The translations under genes were made by a program, and so were the position numbers. Under the pieces are notes generated by a model. It did no database searches. It saw only the letters and a program-made list of their open reading frames with translations, and was not told the DNA's origin. This document shows, piece by piece, positions 1-9,635 of a stretch of DNA of 64,000 nucleotides. Position 1 is the stretch's first letter, and each line of letters starts with the position of its first letter. Origin of the DNA: Pseudomonadota bacterium (lineage in GTDB: Bacteria; Pseudomonadota; Alphaproteobacteria; Rhizobiales; Beijerinckiaceae). The stretch lies in contig JAIUNR010000002.1 in NCBI GenBank assembly GCA_020161575.1, positions 62,001 to 126,000 of the forward strand, given 5' to 3'.

Positions 1-395
1 GGACGCGGCGGCTGCGCCGGGCGCGTGGCGGCAAGGATCGTCTGACGGTTGCGCTCTGCTTCGGCACGCGCGACCGCCTCGCGGCGCAGATCGTCATCGG
101 GGATCGGCACCCCGCGCGCGGCGAGCTGCGCGCCGGCTTCGACATGGCCGCGCCGCGCGGCCTCCGAATAATAATAGGTGATGAGGTTTTCGTCCTGCGG
201 GAAACCGGCCACGCCCTTCTCGTGGCATTGCGCCACCGAGAAGAGGTAATTGCCGTTGCCGGGAAAGGCCTTTGCGGCCTGGCACCATTCGGGCGTGTAG
301 GGCTGCTGGGTCGCGAGCTGGAGTTCCGGCGTACAGCCGGCAAGCAGAAGCGTGGCGACAAGGGCGGCGGGCAGCAAGCGCATCAGAATCTCCAT
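1..395 (-). CDS. Sel1-repeat lipoprotein, partial (3' end outside window)
   Basis: The reading frame runs leftward off the window without a stop. It begins with a lipoprotein signal peptide: a short basic start, a hydrophobic stretch and a lipobox (LLLAGC), so the mature protein should be anchored by a lipidated Cys. The mature part carries one clear Sel1-like (SLR) helical repeat, recognisable by the pattern AQCHEKGV..PQDE..ITYYYSEAARRGHVEAGAQLA. Two in-frame starts are possible, ATG at 395 or ATG at 383; the second gives a more typical signal peptide. It lies 41 bases downstream of the hydantoinase gene on the same strand, so it may be cotranscribed. Function unknown; SLR lipoproteins usually mediate protein-protein contacts. 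Confidence 0.7.
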   Translation of the reverse strand, partial: MEILMRLLPAALVATLLLAGCTPELQLATQQPYTPEWCQAAKAFPGNGNYLFSVAQCHEKGVAGFPQDENLITYYYSEAARRGHVEAGAQLAARGVPIPDDDLRREAVARAEAERNRQTILAATRPAQPPR

Positions 396-436
396 GGAAG
401 ACCAGAAGCGCAGGAAATACCACCCGCCGTTTGGGG

Positions 437-3400
437 TCAATCCTGCCGCATCCCGTATCCGCCCGGTGTCGGCGTCTCGATGATGATCGCCTCGCCCGCC
501 TCAAGCATGGTCTGATCGCACCCGCCGAGCGTCTCGACGCGCCCGTCGAGACGGCGGACGCTGTTACGCCCCACCAACCCTGCGCCGCCACCCGCCATGC
601 CGAAGGGCGGGACGCGGCGATGGCCGGAAAGCAGCGCGCAATCCATCTTTTCGAGGAAACGAATCCGTCGATGCGTGCCATCGCCGCCGTTCCATTTGCC
701 CTTGCCGCCCGATCCGCGCCGGATATGGAAATCCTCCAGCACCACGGGGAAACGCTGTTCGAGGATTTCGGGATCGGTCAGGCGGGAATTGGTCATATGG
801 GTATGGACACCGGCCGTGCCGTTCCAGCCTGGCCCCGCAGACGAGCCGGAACAGATCGTCTCGTAATATTGGTGTTTGTCGTTGCCGAAGGTGACGTTGT
901 TCATCGTGCCTTGCGCGCCCGACATGGCCCCCAAGGCGCCGATCAGGCAATTGGTCACCGCCTGGCTCACCTCGACATTCCCGGCGACGACCGCAGCCGG
1001 ATATTCGGGCGTAAGCATCGTGCCCTTGGGAACGATGATGCGGATGGGGCGGAGGCAGCCCGCATTCATGGGGATATTGTCTTCCACCATGATGCGGAAG
1101 ACATAGAGAACCGCCGCGCGGGTCACGGGTTCTGGCGCGTTGAAATTGTCGTCCCTTTGCGCCGATGTGCCGGTGAAATCGACCACCGCCTCGCGCTTCT
1201 CGCGATCCACCGTGATCTTCACGCGGATATGGCAGCCCTGATCCATCTCGAGATCGAATTCGCTGTCATGCAGCTTCGCGATCACGCGCGCCACGCTCTC
1301 GGCGGCGTTGTCCTGCACATGGCCCATATAGGCCGAGACGGTATCGAGCCCGAACTGGGCAATCATCTTCTCGAGCTCGGCGACACCCTTGGCATTCGCC
1401 GCGATCTGCGCCTTGAGATCATTCACATTCTGGGTGAGGTTGCGCACCGGGTATTTCGCGCCGATGAGCAGCGCCTTGAGCGGTTCCTCGCAAAAACGAC
1501 CCTGATCCACCAGCTTGAAATTGTCGATATAGACGCCCTCTTCCTCGATATGCGTCGCGCGCGGCGACATGGAACCAGGCGCGATGCCGCCGACATCGGC
1601 ATGATGGCCGCGGCTCGCGACCCAGAACAGCAATTGCGTCCCGTTCTTGTCGAAAACAGGTGTGCAGACAGTGATATCCGGCAGGTGGGTGCCGCCATTA
1701 TAGGGAGCGTTGATGGCGTAGGCATCACCGGCGCGGATATCGGAGTTGTTGCGGATGATGCTCTCGACCGAGCGATCCATCGAACCCAAATGCACGGGCA
1801 TATGCGGCGCATTCGCCACCAGCCGCCCCTCGGCATCGAAGACCGCGCAGGAAAAATCAAGCCTTTCCTTGATGTTGACGGAGTAAGCGGTGTTCTGAAG
1901 GGCGACGCCCATCTGCTCGGCGATCGACATGAAGAGGTTATTGAAGATCTCCAGCAGAATGGGATCGGCCCCCTCCCTCGTGCCGATCGCCCTTTCGCGC
2001 GCAAGCGCCTCGCGGCGGGTAAGGATGATGTGGTCGCACGCGCTGATGCGCCCCTGCCAGCCCTTCTCGATGACAATGGTCTGGTTGGGCTCGATCAGGA
2101 TCGCCGGGCCCGCGAAATGCATGCCGGGAGCGAGATCCGCACGCAGATATACCGGCGCATCATGCCACGCGCCCTGCGAGAAGAAGCGGGTCGTCGCGCC
2201 TGCCTCCGGTTTTTCCTCGCGCAAGGGATATACCGCCTCGGTGAAGCCGGAGCCCCCGCCGATCGCCTCGACGCCGATCGCCTCGATCACAACCTGTTTG
2301 TCGCGATCCATGAAGCCGAAACGGGCGCGATGCGCATTCTCGAAGCGTGCGCGCAGGGATTCAGGCGTATCGCCTGCCTGCCAGACGATCTCGATCGGAC
2401 TGTCCGTGCCCGCATAACGCAGGTGAAGCGCGCTCACCAGGCTGATATCGCTATTCGCGACCCCCTGCCCCGCGACCTCCGCGACCGCCTCAGCGCCGAT
2501 GGAAGCCTCCGCGCCCGCCACAAGGCCCGTCACCCGCGCATCGAGCGGGGTCTCTTCCGCGCGCTGGCGCGTGGCACGGATGGAAGCCAGGCCCATCCCA
2601 TAGGCCGAGAGCAGGCCCGAATAGGGGTGAAGAAGGATTTCACGCATGCCGAGCTGGTCGGCGACGAGGCAGGCATGTTGACCGCCCGCGCCGCCGAAGC
2701 AATTCAGCGCGTAGCGGGTGACATCATAACCCCGTTCCACCGAGATCTTCTTGATCGCATTCGCCATATTCGCGACCGCGATGGCGATGAAACCATCGGC
2801 GATCTCCTCGGCCGTCTTGCCGGGCATGGCGACGGCGAGAGCGTCGAACCTGGCCTTCACCGACGCGACATCGAGCGGCTCGTTGCGCTTCGGCCCGAAA
2901 ATCGCGGGGAAGAAGCGCGGATCGAGCTTGCCGACCATGACATTCGCATCGGTCACCGCGAGCGGGCCGCCATTGCGGTAGCAGGCCGGGCCGGGATTGG
3001 CGCCGGCACTGTCCGGGCCGACGCGCATCCGCGCCCCGTCGAAATGGAGGATCGAACCACCGCCCGCTGCAACCGTGTGGATGCGCATCATCGGCGCGCG
3101 CATGCGCACGCCCGCCACCTCGGTCTCGAAAGCGCGCTCGAACGCGCCGTCGTAATGGGCGACATCGGTCGAGGTGCCGCCCATGTCAAAGCCGATCACG
3201 TGGTCGAACCCCGCGGCGCGGCCCGTCTCGGCCAGCGCCACCACGCCGCCTGCCGGACCGGAGAGAATGGCATCCTTGCCCTGGAAGAGTTCCGCCGCCG
3301 TCAGCCCGCCCGAGGACATCATGAACATCAACCGGATGCCGGTGCGGGCGATGTCCAGCTCCTCGGAAACCTGACGCACGTAACGACCCAGAATCGGCGA

Positions 3401-4069
3401 GAGATAGGCATCAATGACAGTCGTGTCGCCCCGCCCCACCAGCTTGATGAGCGGCGACACCTCATGGCTGACGGAGACCTGCGCGAAACCGAGGCCGCGC
3501 GCCAGTTCCGCCACGCGCCTTTCATGCGCGGGATAGCGATAGGCATGCATGAAGACGATCGCGATCGCCTCGAACCCCGCCTTTCTCAGCCCCCTCAGCG
3601 CCGCGATCGCCGCCGCCTCGTCAAGCGGGGTTTCGACTTCTCCGCCGTTGAGCATGCGCTCGTCGATCTCGACAACCTCAGCATAGAGAAGCTCGGGCTT
3701 GATGATCTCCTTGGCGAAAATATCGGGCCGCGCCTGATAACCGAGCTCAAGCGCATCGCGGAAACCGCGCGTCGTCACCAGCGCGACGCGCTCGCCCTTG
3801 CGTTCGAGCAGCGCATTGGTCGCCACCGTCGTGCCCATGCGCACTTCGCCGACAAGCCCGACAGGAATCGATATGCCGGGATCGAGGCCAAGAAGCTCGC
3901 GAATTCCCTGCACCGCCGCATCGCGATAAACGCGGGGATTTTCCGACAGCATCTTGCGGGCATGGAGCTTGCCTGCCGGATCGCGGCCAATCACATCGGT
4001 AAAAGTGCCGCCGCGATCAATCCAGAAATCCCAGCAATTTCCGGCTTTTGATCCCGTTTCGGTTGCCAT
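437..4069 (-). CDS. HyuA-HyuB fusion, 5-oxoprolinase/hydantoinase family
   Basis: About 1,210 residues, close to the length of eukaryotic-type ATP-dependent 5-oxoprolinase. The N-terminal half is HyuA-like: an acetate-kinase-fold phosphate motif near the start (DRGGTFTDV) and [12 protein letters not shown] near residue 300. The C-terminal third is HyuB-like, beginning near residue 720 ([20 protein letters not shown]) and containing [10 protein letters not shown]. Such enzymes use ATP to open 5-oxoproline, hydantoin or related cyclic amides; the substrate cannot be read from sequence. I chose ATG 4069 because GAGGAA lies six bases upstream; ATG 4099 lacks such a site and would sit at or before the inferred transcript start. 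It is divergent from a TRAP operon, which probably imports its substrate. Confidence 0.88.
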   Translation of the reverse strand: MATETGSKAGNCWDFWIDRGGTFTDVIGRDPAGKLHARKMLSENPRVYRDAAVQGIRELLGLDPGISIPVGLVGEVRMGTTVATNALLERKGERVALVTTRGFRDALELGYQARPDIFAKEIIKPELLYAEVVEIDERMLNGGEVETPLDEAAAIAALRGLRKAGFEAIAIVFMHAYRYPAHERRVAELARGLGFAQVSVSHEVSPLIKLVGRGDTTVIDAYLSPILGRYVRQVSEELDIARTGIRLMFMMSSGGLTAAELFQGKDAILSGPAGGVVALAETGRAAGFDHVIGFDMGGTSTDVAHYDGAFERAFETEVAGVRMRAPMMRIHTVAAGGGSILHFDGARMRVGPDSAGANPGPACYRNGGPLAVTDANVMVGKLDPRFFPAIFGPKRNEPLDVASVKARFDALAVAMPGKTAEEIADGFIAIAVANMANAIKKISVERGYDVTRYALNCFGGAGGQHACLVADQLGMREILLHPYSGLLSAYGMGLASIRATRQRAEETPLDARVTGLVAGAEASIGAEAVAEVAGQGVANSDISLVSALHLRYAGTDSPIEIVWQAGDTPESLRARFENAHRARFGFMDRDKQVVIEAIGVEAIGGGSGFTEAVYPLREEKPEAGATTRFFSQGAWHDAPVYLRADLAPGMHFAGPAILIEPNQTIVIEKGWQGRISACDHIILTRREALARERAIGTREGADPILLEIFNNLFMSIAEQMGVALQNTAYSVNIKERLDFSCAVFDAEGRLVANAPHMPVHLGSMDRSVESIIRNNSDIRAGDAYAINAPYNGGTHLPDITVCTPVFDKNGTQLLFWVASRGHHADVGGIAPGSMSPRATHIEEEGVYIDNFKLVDQGRFCEEPLKALLIGAKYPVRNLTQNVNDLKAQIAANAKGVAELEKMIAQFGLDTVSAYMGHVQDNAAESVARVIAKLHDSEFDLEMDQGCHIRVKITVDREKREAVVDFTGTSAQRDDNFNAPEPVTRAAVLYVFRIMVEDNIPMNAGCLRPIRIIVPKGTMLTPEYPAAVVAGNVEVSQAVTNCLIGALGAMSGAQGTMNNVTFGNDKHQYYETICSGSSAGPGWNGTAGVHTHMTNSRLTDPEILEQRFPVVLEDFHIRRGSGGKGKWNGGDGTHRRIRFLEKMDCALLSGHRRVPPFGMAGGGAGLVGRNSVRRLDGRVETLGGCDQTMLEAGEAIIIETPTPGGYGMRQD

Positions 4070-4103
4070 ATGCGCTTCCTCGATTTGCCCGTCCGTCATT
4101 TCA

Positions 4104-4153
4104 TTCGTAAATTATCGATAAATTATTGACAAGAGCGCGCCATCGACTAGCCT
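4104..4153. promoter_or_regulatory. Overlapping divergent promoters with operator-like repeats
   Basis: Between the hydantoinase and TRAP genes lies an AT-rich block in otherwise GC-rich DNA. The plus strand has TTGACA at 4126-4131 and a weak TAGCCT at 4148-4153 (16-base spacer). The minus strand has TTGTCA (4132-4127) and TACGAA (4109-4104), spacer 17. The octamer TAAATTAT occurs at 4108-4115 and 4119-4126, exactly 11 bases apart, and TTATCGATAA at 4112-4121 is a perfect palindrome. The repeats overlap both -35/-10 regions, so one regulator could control both directions. The MarR-type gene at the end of the TRAP operon is the obvious candidate. The remaining bases to 4359 form the TRAP leader, with no further element recognised. 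Confidence 0.5.
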
Positions 4154-4359
4154 GCCTTCAGGGTCGGCATCGGCTCAAATCCGGCGCAAACCGGCATGGA
4201 CACAAGGAAGCGGGAGGGGCGACGCGATGATCGCCATCGGTGGGGACGGAACGTTTCCGCATATCCGGGTCCATGCACGCGGGCGCTTGCAGTCCAGCCC
4301 CGAGCTGGCGCAAACTCACGTATCAAGGCACATTCGAAGGCCTATCAACGGAGGAAGGC

Positions 4360-5349
4360 ATGAATTTCCGCTTCACGAAGAATGAGGCCGCCGCGCTTGC
4401 GCTCGCGACCGGCTTGACGCTCGCCGCCCTGCCGGCTGGCGCGCAGACCAAATGGGATTTCCCGACCCCCTATCCGGACGGAAACTACCATACCCAGAAT
4501 GTCCGTGAATTTGCCGCCGAGGTCGAAAAGGCGACCGGCGGAAAGTTCGGCTTCACCGTGCATTCCAATGCCAGCCTCGTGAAAATGCCGGAGATGAAAC
4601 GCGCGGTGCAATCCGGGCAGGTCTCCATCGGCGAGGTGCTGATCTCGGTTCTGGCCAACGAGGATGCGATGTTCGGCTTCGAGAGCGTGCCCGGCCTCGC
4701 CCCGAGCTATGCCGAGGCGATGAAGCTGCATAAGCTCGCCCAGCCCTACATCGCCGCCCGTCTTGAAAAGCAGGGCATGATGTATCTCTATTCGGTGGTC
4801 TGGCCGCCGCAGGGCATCTACACCAAGAAGCCGATCACCGCGCTCGCCGATCTCAAGGGCACGAAATTCCGCTCCTACAACCCGGCCACGGCGCGTTTCG
4901 CGCAGCTGGTCGGTGCGGTCTCTACCACGATCCAGGTGCCGGAAGTGCCGCAGGCGTTCCGCACCGGCGTGCTCGACGCGATGATCACCTCGGGGTCGAC
5001 CGGGATCGACACCCAGGCCTGGGATTACCTCTCGCATTATTATGATACGCAGGCCTTCCTGCCGCAGAACCTCGTCTTCGTGAACAAGACCGCCTTCGAC
5101 AAGCTCCCGGCGGATATTCAGGCCGCCGTGAAGGATGCCGCCGCCAAGGCTGAAGCGCGTGGCTGGAAGAAGAGCGAAGAGCTCAACGAGCAGTACAAGA
5201 AGACCTTGGCCGAAAAGGGCATCAAGGTCGCCCCGGCGACGGATGCGATGAAGGCCGAGATCAAGGCCATCGGCGAGACCATGGCGAAGGAATGGGCGGA
5301 GAAGGCCGGCGCGGACGGCGCCAAGCTCGTCTCCGATTTCCGCAAATAA
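4360..5349 (+). CDS. TRAP transporter solute-binding protein (DctP family)
   Basis: A 329-residue periplasmic binding protein, the usual DctP length. The N-terminus is a Sec signal peptide ending in LAALPAGAQ. The family fold is visible, including the segment DLKGTKFRSYNPATARFA, whose Arg normally pairs with the ligand carboxylate. Ligand therefore probably carries a carboxylate; the divergent oxoprolinase-type gene suggests a cyclic amide or N-substituted amino acid, but this is inference. The start was placed at ATG 4360 because GAGGAAGG lies just upstream and the signal peptide begins there; a longer in-frame extension to 4240 has no signal-peptide character. First gene of a dctP-dctQ-dctM-regulator operon. 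Confidence 0.92.
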   Translation: MNFRFTKNEAAALALATGLTLAALPAGAQTKWDFPTPYPDGNYHTQNVREFAAEVEKATGGKFGFTVHSNASLVKMPEMKRAVQSGQVSIGEVLISVLANEDAMFGFESVPGLAPSYAEAMKLHKLAQPYIAARLEKQGMMYLYSVVWPPQGIYTKKPITALADLKGTKFRSYNPATARFAQLVGAVSTTIQVPEVPQAFRTGVLDAMITSGSTGIDTQAWDYLSHYYDTQAFLPQNLVFVNKTAFDKLPADIQAAVKDAAAKAEARGWKKSEELNEQYKKTLAEKGIKVAPATDAMKAEIKAIGETMAKEWAEKAGADGAKLVSDFRK

Positions 5350-5434
5350 GATCCGGGACCCGCAAAGCCCGGGAACCCGCCTCGGGAGGGCGCCTCGCGC
5401 CCTCCCTTTCCCACCGCTATGCACTTCCAGCGAG

Positions 5435-5971
5435 ATGCCCATGCGCCGCGCGCTCGATATCCTCTATGCCCTCACGGGCCTGCTTGCCGCCGCAGCTTTG
5501 GTTTCCATCGCGTTGTTGATCCTGGCGCAGGTCGGCTTGCGCGCCATCGGATTGCAATTGCAATCCGCCGATGATTTCGCAGGATACGCGCTCGTCGCGA
5601 CCACGATCCTCGGCCTTGCTCCGACCTACCGGCATAATGCGCATATCCGCGTCGGGCTCCTGATCGAGCGTTTTCCGGTGGGAACCGCCACGCGCCGGCT
5701 GCTCGAAAGACTGGTGGCGGCCGGATCGGCGCTGCTGGTCGGCTGGGCGGCATGGACCAGCCTCAAATTCGTGCATGAAAGCTATATCTATAACGAGATG
5801 AGCCAGGGGCTGCTGGCCATCCCTCTCTGGATGCCGCAATCCGCCATGGCTTTCGGCTTCGTGGTGTTCTTCATCGCCCTGCTCGACGACCTCGCCACCG
5901 ATCTTACCGGCGGCACGCAGAGCCATCTCGCCGCCGCCGCAACCGGCGACGAGATGCCAGTCGAGAAGTAA
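5435..5971 (+). CDS. TRAP transporter small permease (DctQ family)
   Basis: A 178-residue integral membrane protein with about four hydrophobic segments (near residues 8-30, 45-65, 92-110 and 130-155), the standard DctQ layout. It pairs with the large DctM permease encoded 10 bases downstream and with the upstream DctP binding protein to form a sodium-gradient-driven TRAP importer in the inner membrane. The start at 5435 (MPMRRALDI) has only a weak GCGAG site; ATG 5441 is an alternative with little effect on the protein. The polar tail after residue 155 is probably cytoplasmic. Confidence 0.88.
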   Translation: MPMRRALDILYALTGLLAAAALVSIALLILAQVGLRAIGLQLQSADDFAGYALVATTILGLAPTYRHNAHIRVGLLIERFPVGTATRRLLERLVAAGSALLVGWAAWTSLKFVHESYIYNEMSQGLLAIPLWMPQSAMAFGFVVFFIALLDDLATDLTGGTQSHLAAAATGDEMPVEK

Positions 5972-5981
5972 GGAGGAAGAT

Positions 5982-7289
5982 ATGGCTCCCGCAACCGCCT
6001 CCCTCCTGCTGATCGGCCTGATGTTCCTCGGCCTCGCCTCGGGCCTGTGGATCGGGCTCGGGCTCGGGCTTGTCGGCTATCTCGCCTTCATGCTGATGAC
6101 GAATGCGAACCCGGCGCTCTCCTTCGGCACCACGATCTGGGGGTCGATGAATTCCTGGACGCTCACCGCCCTGCCGATGTTCATCTTCATGGGCGAGATC
6201 CTGTTCCGCTCGCGCCTCTCGGACGACATGTTCCGAGGGCTGGCCCCATGGATGCAACGCCTGCCGGGCCGCCTCCTGCACACCAACGTCTTCGGCTGCG
6301 GCATCTTCGCGGCGATTTCCGGCTCCTCCGCCGCGACCGCCGCGACGATCGGCCGGATGACGATCCCCGAACTGCGCCGGCGCGGCTACGATGATTTCAT
6401 GAATATCGGATCGCTTGCGGGCTCCGGCACCCTGGGCCTGCTCATTCCGCCCTCGCTCATCATGATCGTCTATGGCGTGGCGGCGGAAGTCTCGATCGCG
6501 CGGCTCTTCATCGCGGGGGTGATCCCCGGCATCGTGCTGATGCTGATCTTCTCGGGCGTGCTGATGGGCTGGGCGCTCGCCAATCCGCAGATGGTTCCAC
6601 CACGCGATCCGCCGATGAGCGTTGCCGCCAAGCTCTGGGAAAGCCGCCGGCTGATCCCGATCGTCGGGCTTATCCTGCTGGTGCTCGGCTCGATCTATAC
6701 CGGCTGGGCGACGCCGACGGAAAGCGCCGTGCTCGGCGTGGTCGGCGCGCTGGCGCTGACCCTCGCCACCGGCACCTTCTCCTGGAGGATGTTCTCGGAC
6801 AGCGTGATGGGCGCGGTGCGCACCAACGCGATGATCGGCCTCATCCTTGCCGGCGCCTCGTTCCTCACGACCGCGATGGGGTTCACCGGCCTGCCACGTC
6901 TCTTCGCGGAATGGATCAACGCGCAGGGCTTCTCCCAGTTCGCGCTGATCATGGCGCTGATGGTGGTCTATATCATCCTCGGCTGCCTGATCGACGGCAT
7001 CTCGATGGTGGTGCTCACCGCCGCCGTGGTCCTGCCGGCCGTCAAGGCGGCGGGGATCGATCTCGTGTGGTTCGGCATCTTCGTGGTGCTGGTCGTGGAG
7101 ATGGCGCAAATCACCCCGCCCGTCGGCTTCAACCTCTTCGTCCTGCAGGCAATGACCGGCAAGCCGCTCGGCTATATCGCGCTGGCAGCCCTGCCCTTCT
7201 TCCTCGCCATGATCGCGATGGTCTTCATCATGATCGCGGTGCCGGAACTGGCGACATGGCTGCCCAATCAGATGCTGGGCCAGAAATGA
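5982..7289 (+). CDS. TRAP transporter large permease (DctM family)
   Basis: A 435-residue, very hydrophobic protein with about twelve membrane segments, matching DctM. Typical family blocks are visible: FIFMGEILFRSRLSDDMFRG near residue 67, SGSSAATAATIGRMTIPELR near 110, and MAQITPPVGFNLFVLQA near 375. It forms the transport channel of the TRAP system. AAGGAGGAAG precedes the ATG, giving strong initiation. Its TGA stop overlaps the ATG of the following regulator gene in an ATGA arrangement, so the regulator is probably translated by coupling. Confidence 0.93.
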   Translation: MAPATASLLLIGLMFLGLASGLWIGLGLGLVGYLAFMLMTNANPALSFGTTIWGSMNSWTLTALPMFIFMGEILFRSRLSDDMFRGLAPWMQRLPGRLLHTNVFGCGIFAAISGSSAATAATIGRMTIPELRRRGYDDFMNIGSLAGSGTLGLLIPPSLIMIVYGVAAEVSIARLFIAGVIPGIVLMLIFSGVLMGWALANPQMVPPRDPPMSVAAKLWESRRLIPIVGLILLVLGSIYTGWATPTESAVLGVVGALALTLATGTFSWRMFSDSVMGAVRTNAMIGLILAGASFLTTAMGFTGLPRLFAEWINAQGFSQFALIMALMVVYIILGCLIDGISMVVLTAAVVLPAVKAAGIDLVWFGIFVVLVVEMAQITPPVGFNLFVLQAMTGKPLGYIALAALPFFLAMIAMVFIMIAVPELATWLPNQMLGQK

Positions 7290-7813
7290 GCGAGAAACCA
7301 TCCTCCGGCGCGCTCGGGCCGATCGTCTCCTCGGCGCATCTCGCCTCGGGCGCGAGTCCGGCTTTGTCGGAATTCGAGTTCGGGCTCATTCTCGTGAGCC
7401 ACGCCTTCGAGCGCTGGATGGTGCGCGGCATGGCGGCGGCGGGCGTGAAGGACCTCTCCGCGCTCGACGTGCTGGTGCTCCATTCGGTCAATCATCGCGG
7501 GCGCGCGAAGAAGCTCGCGGATATCTGCCTCGTCCTCAATGTCGAGGACACGCACACGGTGACCTACGCGATCAAGAAGCTCGAACGGATGAAGCTCGTG
7601 CGCAGCGGGCGCTCAGGCAAGGAAAAGACCGTGACGATCAGCGCCGAGGGCGAGAAAGCCTGCCTTGCCTATCGCGAGATCCGTGAGGCGCTGCTGGTGT
7701 CCAGCTTGCGCTCGCTGGGGCTGGACGAAACGGTCTTGCATGATGTCGCCCAACGCCTGCGCGCGCTTTCCGGCCATTACGACCAGGCCGCGCGCGCGGC
7801 TGCGAGCCTTTAG
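7286..7813 (+). CDS. MarR-type winged-helix regulator of the TRAP locus
   Basis: About 175 residues. After a polar N-terminus, residues 30-110 look like a MarR winged-helix domain: FERWMVRGMAAAG, a recognition-helix region around KLADICLVLNVEDTHTVTYA, then KLERMKLVRSGRSGKEKTV as the wing. The C-terminal helices would complete the dimer interface. The start ATG overlaps the dctM stop (ATGA), so it is expressed with the transporter and probably autoregulates the operon. The repeats and palindrome at 4108-4126 are the likely binding site, an inference from position only. A strong bidirectional terminator follows. Confidence 0.82.
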   Translation: MSEKPSSGALGPIVSSAHLASGASPALSEFEFGLILVSHAFERWMVRGMAAAGVKDLSALDVLVLHSVNHRGRAKKLADICLVLNVEDTHTVTYAIKKLERMKLVRSGRSGKEKTVTISAEGEKACLAYREIREALLVSSLRSLGLDETVLHDVAQRLRALSGHYDQAARAAASL

Positions 7814-7830
7814 GCCGCGCTGCCGTCTGC

Positions 7831-7866
7831 AAAAAACCGGCGAGCCTTTCGGCTCGCCGGTTTTTT
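7831..7866. terminator. Bidirectional Rho-independent terminator
   Basis: A perfect 10-bp stem (CCGGCGAGCC / GGCTCGCCGG) with a TTTC loop, flanked by six A on the left and six T on the right. It therefore ends transcription of both the MarR/TRAP operon on the plus strand and the convergent helicase gene on the minus strand. Confidence 0.93.
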
Positions 7867-7868
7867 GT

Positions 7869-9353
7869 TCAGGCCGCGCTCTGGCGATTTCCGCCGGACG
7901 AACGCCGGCGCTTGCGACGGCGGATCGGCGCGCCATCCTCACGCGGCGCATAGCCCTGCGCGGGCTTTTCGCCACGCGCATCGGGATTGCGCTCCCGGAA
8001 AATGCGCTCCTTGAAACCGCCATTGCCCGGTTTTGCCTCGGCGAAACGCGGACGCTCCGCCTGTTCGCCCTCGGGACGGCGTTGATCCGCGCGCGGGTTT
8101 CTGGGCCGCGAGCCTTGCGGGTGATGATGACCGCCGCGTCCGTTCTGCTGGCGCGGATCGCGCGAGGCTTCCCTCGGCTCGCGCGGCTCGGCCCGGGCGG
8201 CGATGCGCGCTGCGTTGATATCGAACCCGTCCGGCACCGCCAGAACGGGAACCGGCATGCGCGTCAGCTTCTCGATATCGCGCAGGAAGGGGCGCTCATC
8301 ACCAGCGCAGAAGGCGATGGCGATGCCCGATGCGCCGGCGCGTGCCGTGCGGCCGATGCGATGGACATAGCTGTCCGGCACATTCGGCAGTTCGAAATTG
8401 ATGACATGGGTGACGCCCTCGACATCGATGCCGCGCGCGGCGATATCGGTGGCGACGAGCACACGGCAATGGCCGGCGCGGAAGGCGGCGAGCGCTTTCT
8501 CGCGCTGCGCCTGGCTCTTGTTGCCATGGATGGCGGCGGCCTCGATCCCATCACGCCCGAGATGCTTCACCACCTTGTCCGCGCCATGCTTGGTGCGGGT
8601 GAAGACGAGCACGCGCGCGATGCTTTCATCCTGCAACACGCGGGTCAGCAGGGCCGGCTTGGCCCCCTGATCGACGAACATCACGCCCTGCGTCACGCGC
8701 TCGGCGGTGGTCGCAACCGGCGTGACCGCGACCTTCACGGGATCTTTCAGGAAACCGTTCGCGAGATCGCCGATCGCCTTCGGCATGGTGGCGGAGAAGA
8801 AGAGGCTCTGACGCTTCTTGGGCAGCATCGGCAGGATGCGTTTGAGCGGTACGATGAAACCGAGATCCATCATCTGGTCGGCTTCGTCGAGGACGAGAAT
8901 CTCGACCTCGGACAGGCTCAATGCGCGCTGCTCGACGAGATCGATCAGGCGCCCCGGTGTCGCGACGAGAATATCCGCGCCGGTCGTCAGACGTTTGATC
9001 TGCCGGTTGATCGGGATGCCGCCGAACACGACATCGATGGAAAGATGCATGCCGCCGCCATAAGCGCGGAAACTATCCGCGATCTGGCTTGCCAGCTCGC
9101 GCGTCGGCGAAAGGATGAGCGCACGGCAGGTGCGCGGCTTGCGGGTGATGCCCGAACGACCGAGCCGATCGAGGATCGGCAGCGCGAAAGCTGCGGTCTT
9201 GCCGGTGCCGGTCTGCGCGATGCCGAGCACGTCGCGGCCCGAAAGCGCGATGGGAAGGGTCTGCGCCTGAATCGGCGTGGGCTGGGTATACCCTTCCTTG
9301 GCAAGCGCGCGCTGGAGCGGCGCCAGGAGGGCGAAATCGGAAAACTGGGTCAA
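7869..9353 (-). CDS. rhlE: DEAD-box ATP-dependent RNA helicase (RhlE type)
   Basis: About 494 residues with all the main DEAD-box motifs: Q motif (GYTQPTPIQAQTLP), Walker A (AQTGTGKT), PTRELA, TPGR, DEAD (VLDEADQMM), SAT, and the C-terminal ARGIDV and HRIGRTAR. A basic Arg/Gly-rich tail follows the helicase core and probably binds RNA, as in RhlE proteins acting in RNA decay and ribosome assembly. No ATG is near the family start. I propose TTG at 9353, since AAGGA lies eight bases upstream and the protein then starts LTQFSDF like its relatives. The upstream in-frame extension to 9473 looks non-coding. The exact start is uncertain. Confidence 0.88.
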   Translation of the reverse strand: MTQFSDFALLAPLQRALAKEGYTQPTPIQAQTLPIALSGRDVLGIAQTGTGKTAAFALPILDRLGRSGITRKPRTCRALILSPTRELASQIADSFRAYGGGMHLSIDVVFGGIPINRQIKRLTTGADILVATPGRLIDLVEQRALSLSEVEILVLDEADQMMDLGFIVPLKRILPMLPKKRQSLFFSATMPKAIGDLANGFLKDPVKVAVTPVATTAERVTQGVMFVDQGAKPALLTRVLQDESIARVLVFTRTKHGADKVVKHLGRDGIEAAAIHGNKSQAQREKALAAFRAGHCRVLVATDIAARGIDVEGVTHVINFELPNVPDSYVHRIGRTARAGASGIAIAFCAGDERPFLRDIEKLTRMPVPVLAVPDGFDINAARIAARAEPREPREASRDPRQQNGRGGHHHPQGSRPRNPRADQRRPEGEQAERPRFAEAKPGNGGFKERIFRERNPDARGEKPAQGYAPREDGAPIRRRKRRRSSGGNRQSAA

Positions 9354-9635
9354 AATGACGTCCTTAAAGACGGGGAGTCGGTCCGGCGCCGCGTAGCAGC
9401 CTGAAACCGTGGGAGCGACCCGCGTGACGGGGGTAGCCGGAGAGCAGAACGGATGAAGGGGAAGCCGGCGCATCTAAAAGCGCAATCACGCGGCCTCGCA
9501 CACGCCTCGCACCGCAAGGCTGACGTTCCGATCCCCTTATGCGGGAAGCGGGAGACAAAGTCAAAGTATTTCGCAGATGCGAAAGAATATGCGGTGAGCC
9601 GCCCGCGCTGCTCGCCGCATGATCTACCCGGCCAT
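9354..9635. promoter_or_regulatory. rhlE leader and intergenic region with 16-base palindrome
   Basis: This 282-base interval holds the rhlE promoter and 5' leader on the minus strand and the region beyond the stop of the OmpA-like gene. A symmetric element TTTCGCA-GA-TGCGAAA lies at 9569-9584 and could be an operator or a short hairpin. No convincing gene is visible. The length of the leader is consistent with leader-based control, as known for some RNA helicase genes, but no specific structure was recognised. Confidence 0.35.

Noticed and set aside
272-4051. A 1,259-codon open frame on the plus strand opposite the hydantoinase gene
   Set aside because: It is antisense to a gene with clear HyuA/HyuB motifs; its translation is Arg/His/Asp-rich low-complexity text typical of GC-rich antisense frames.
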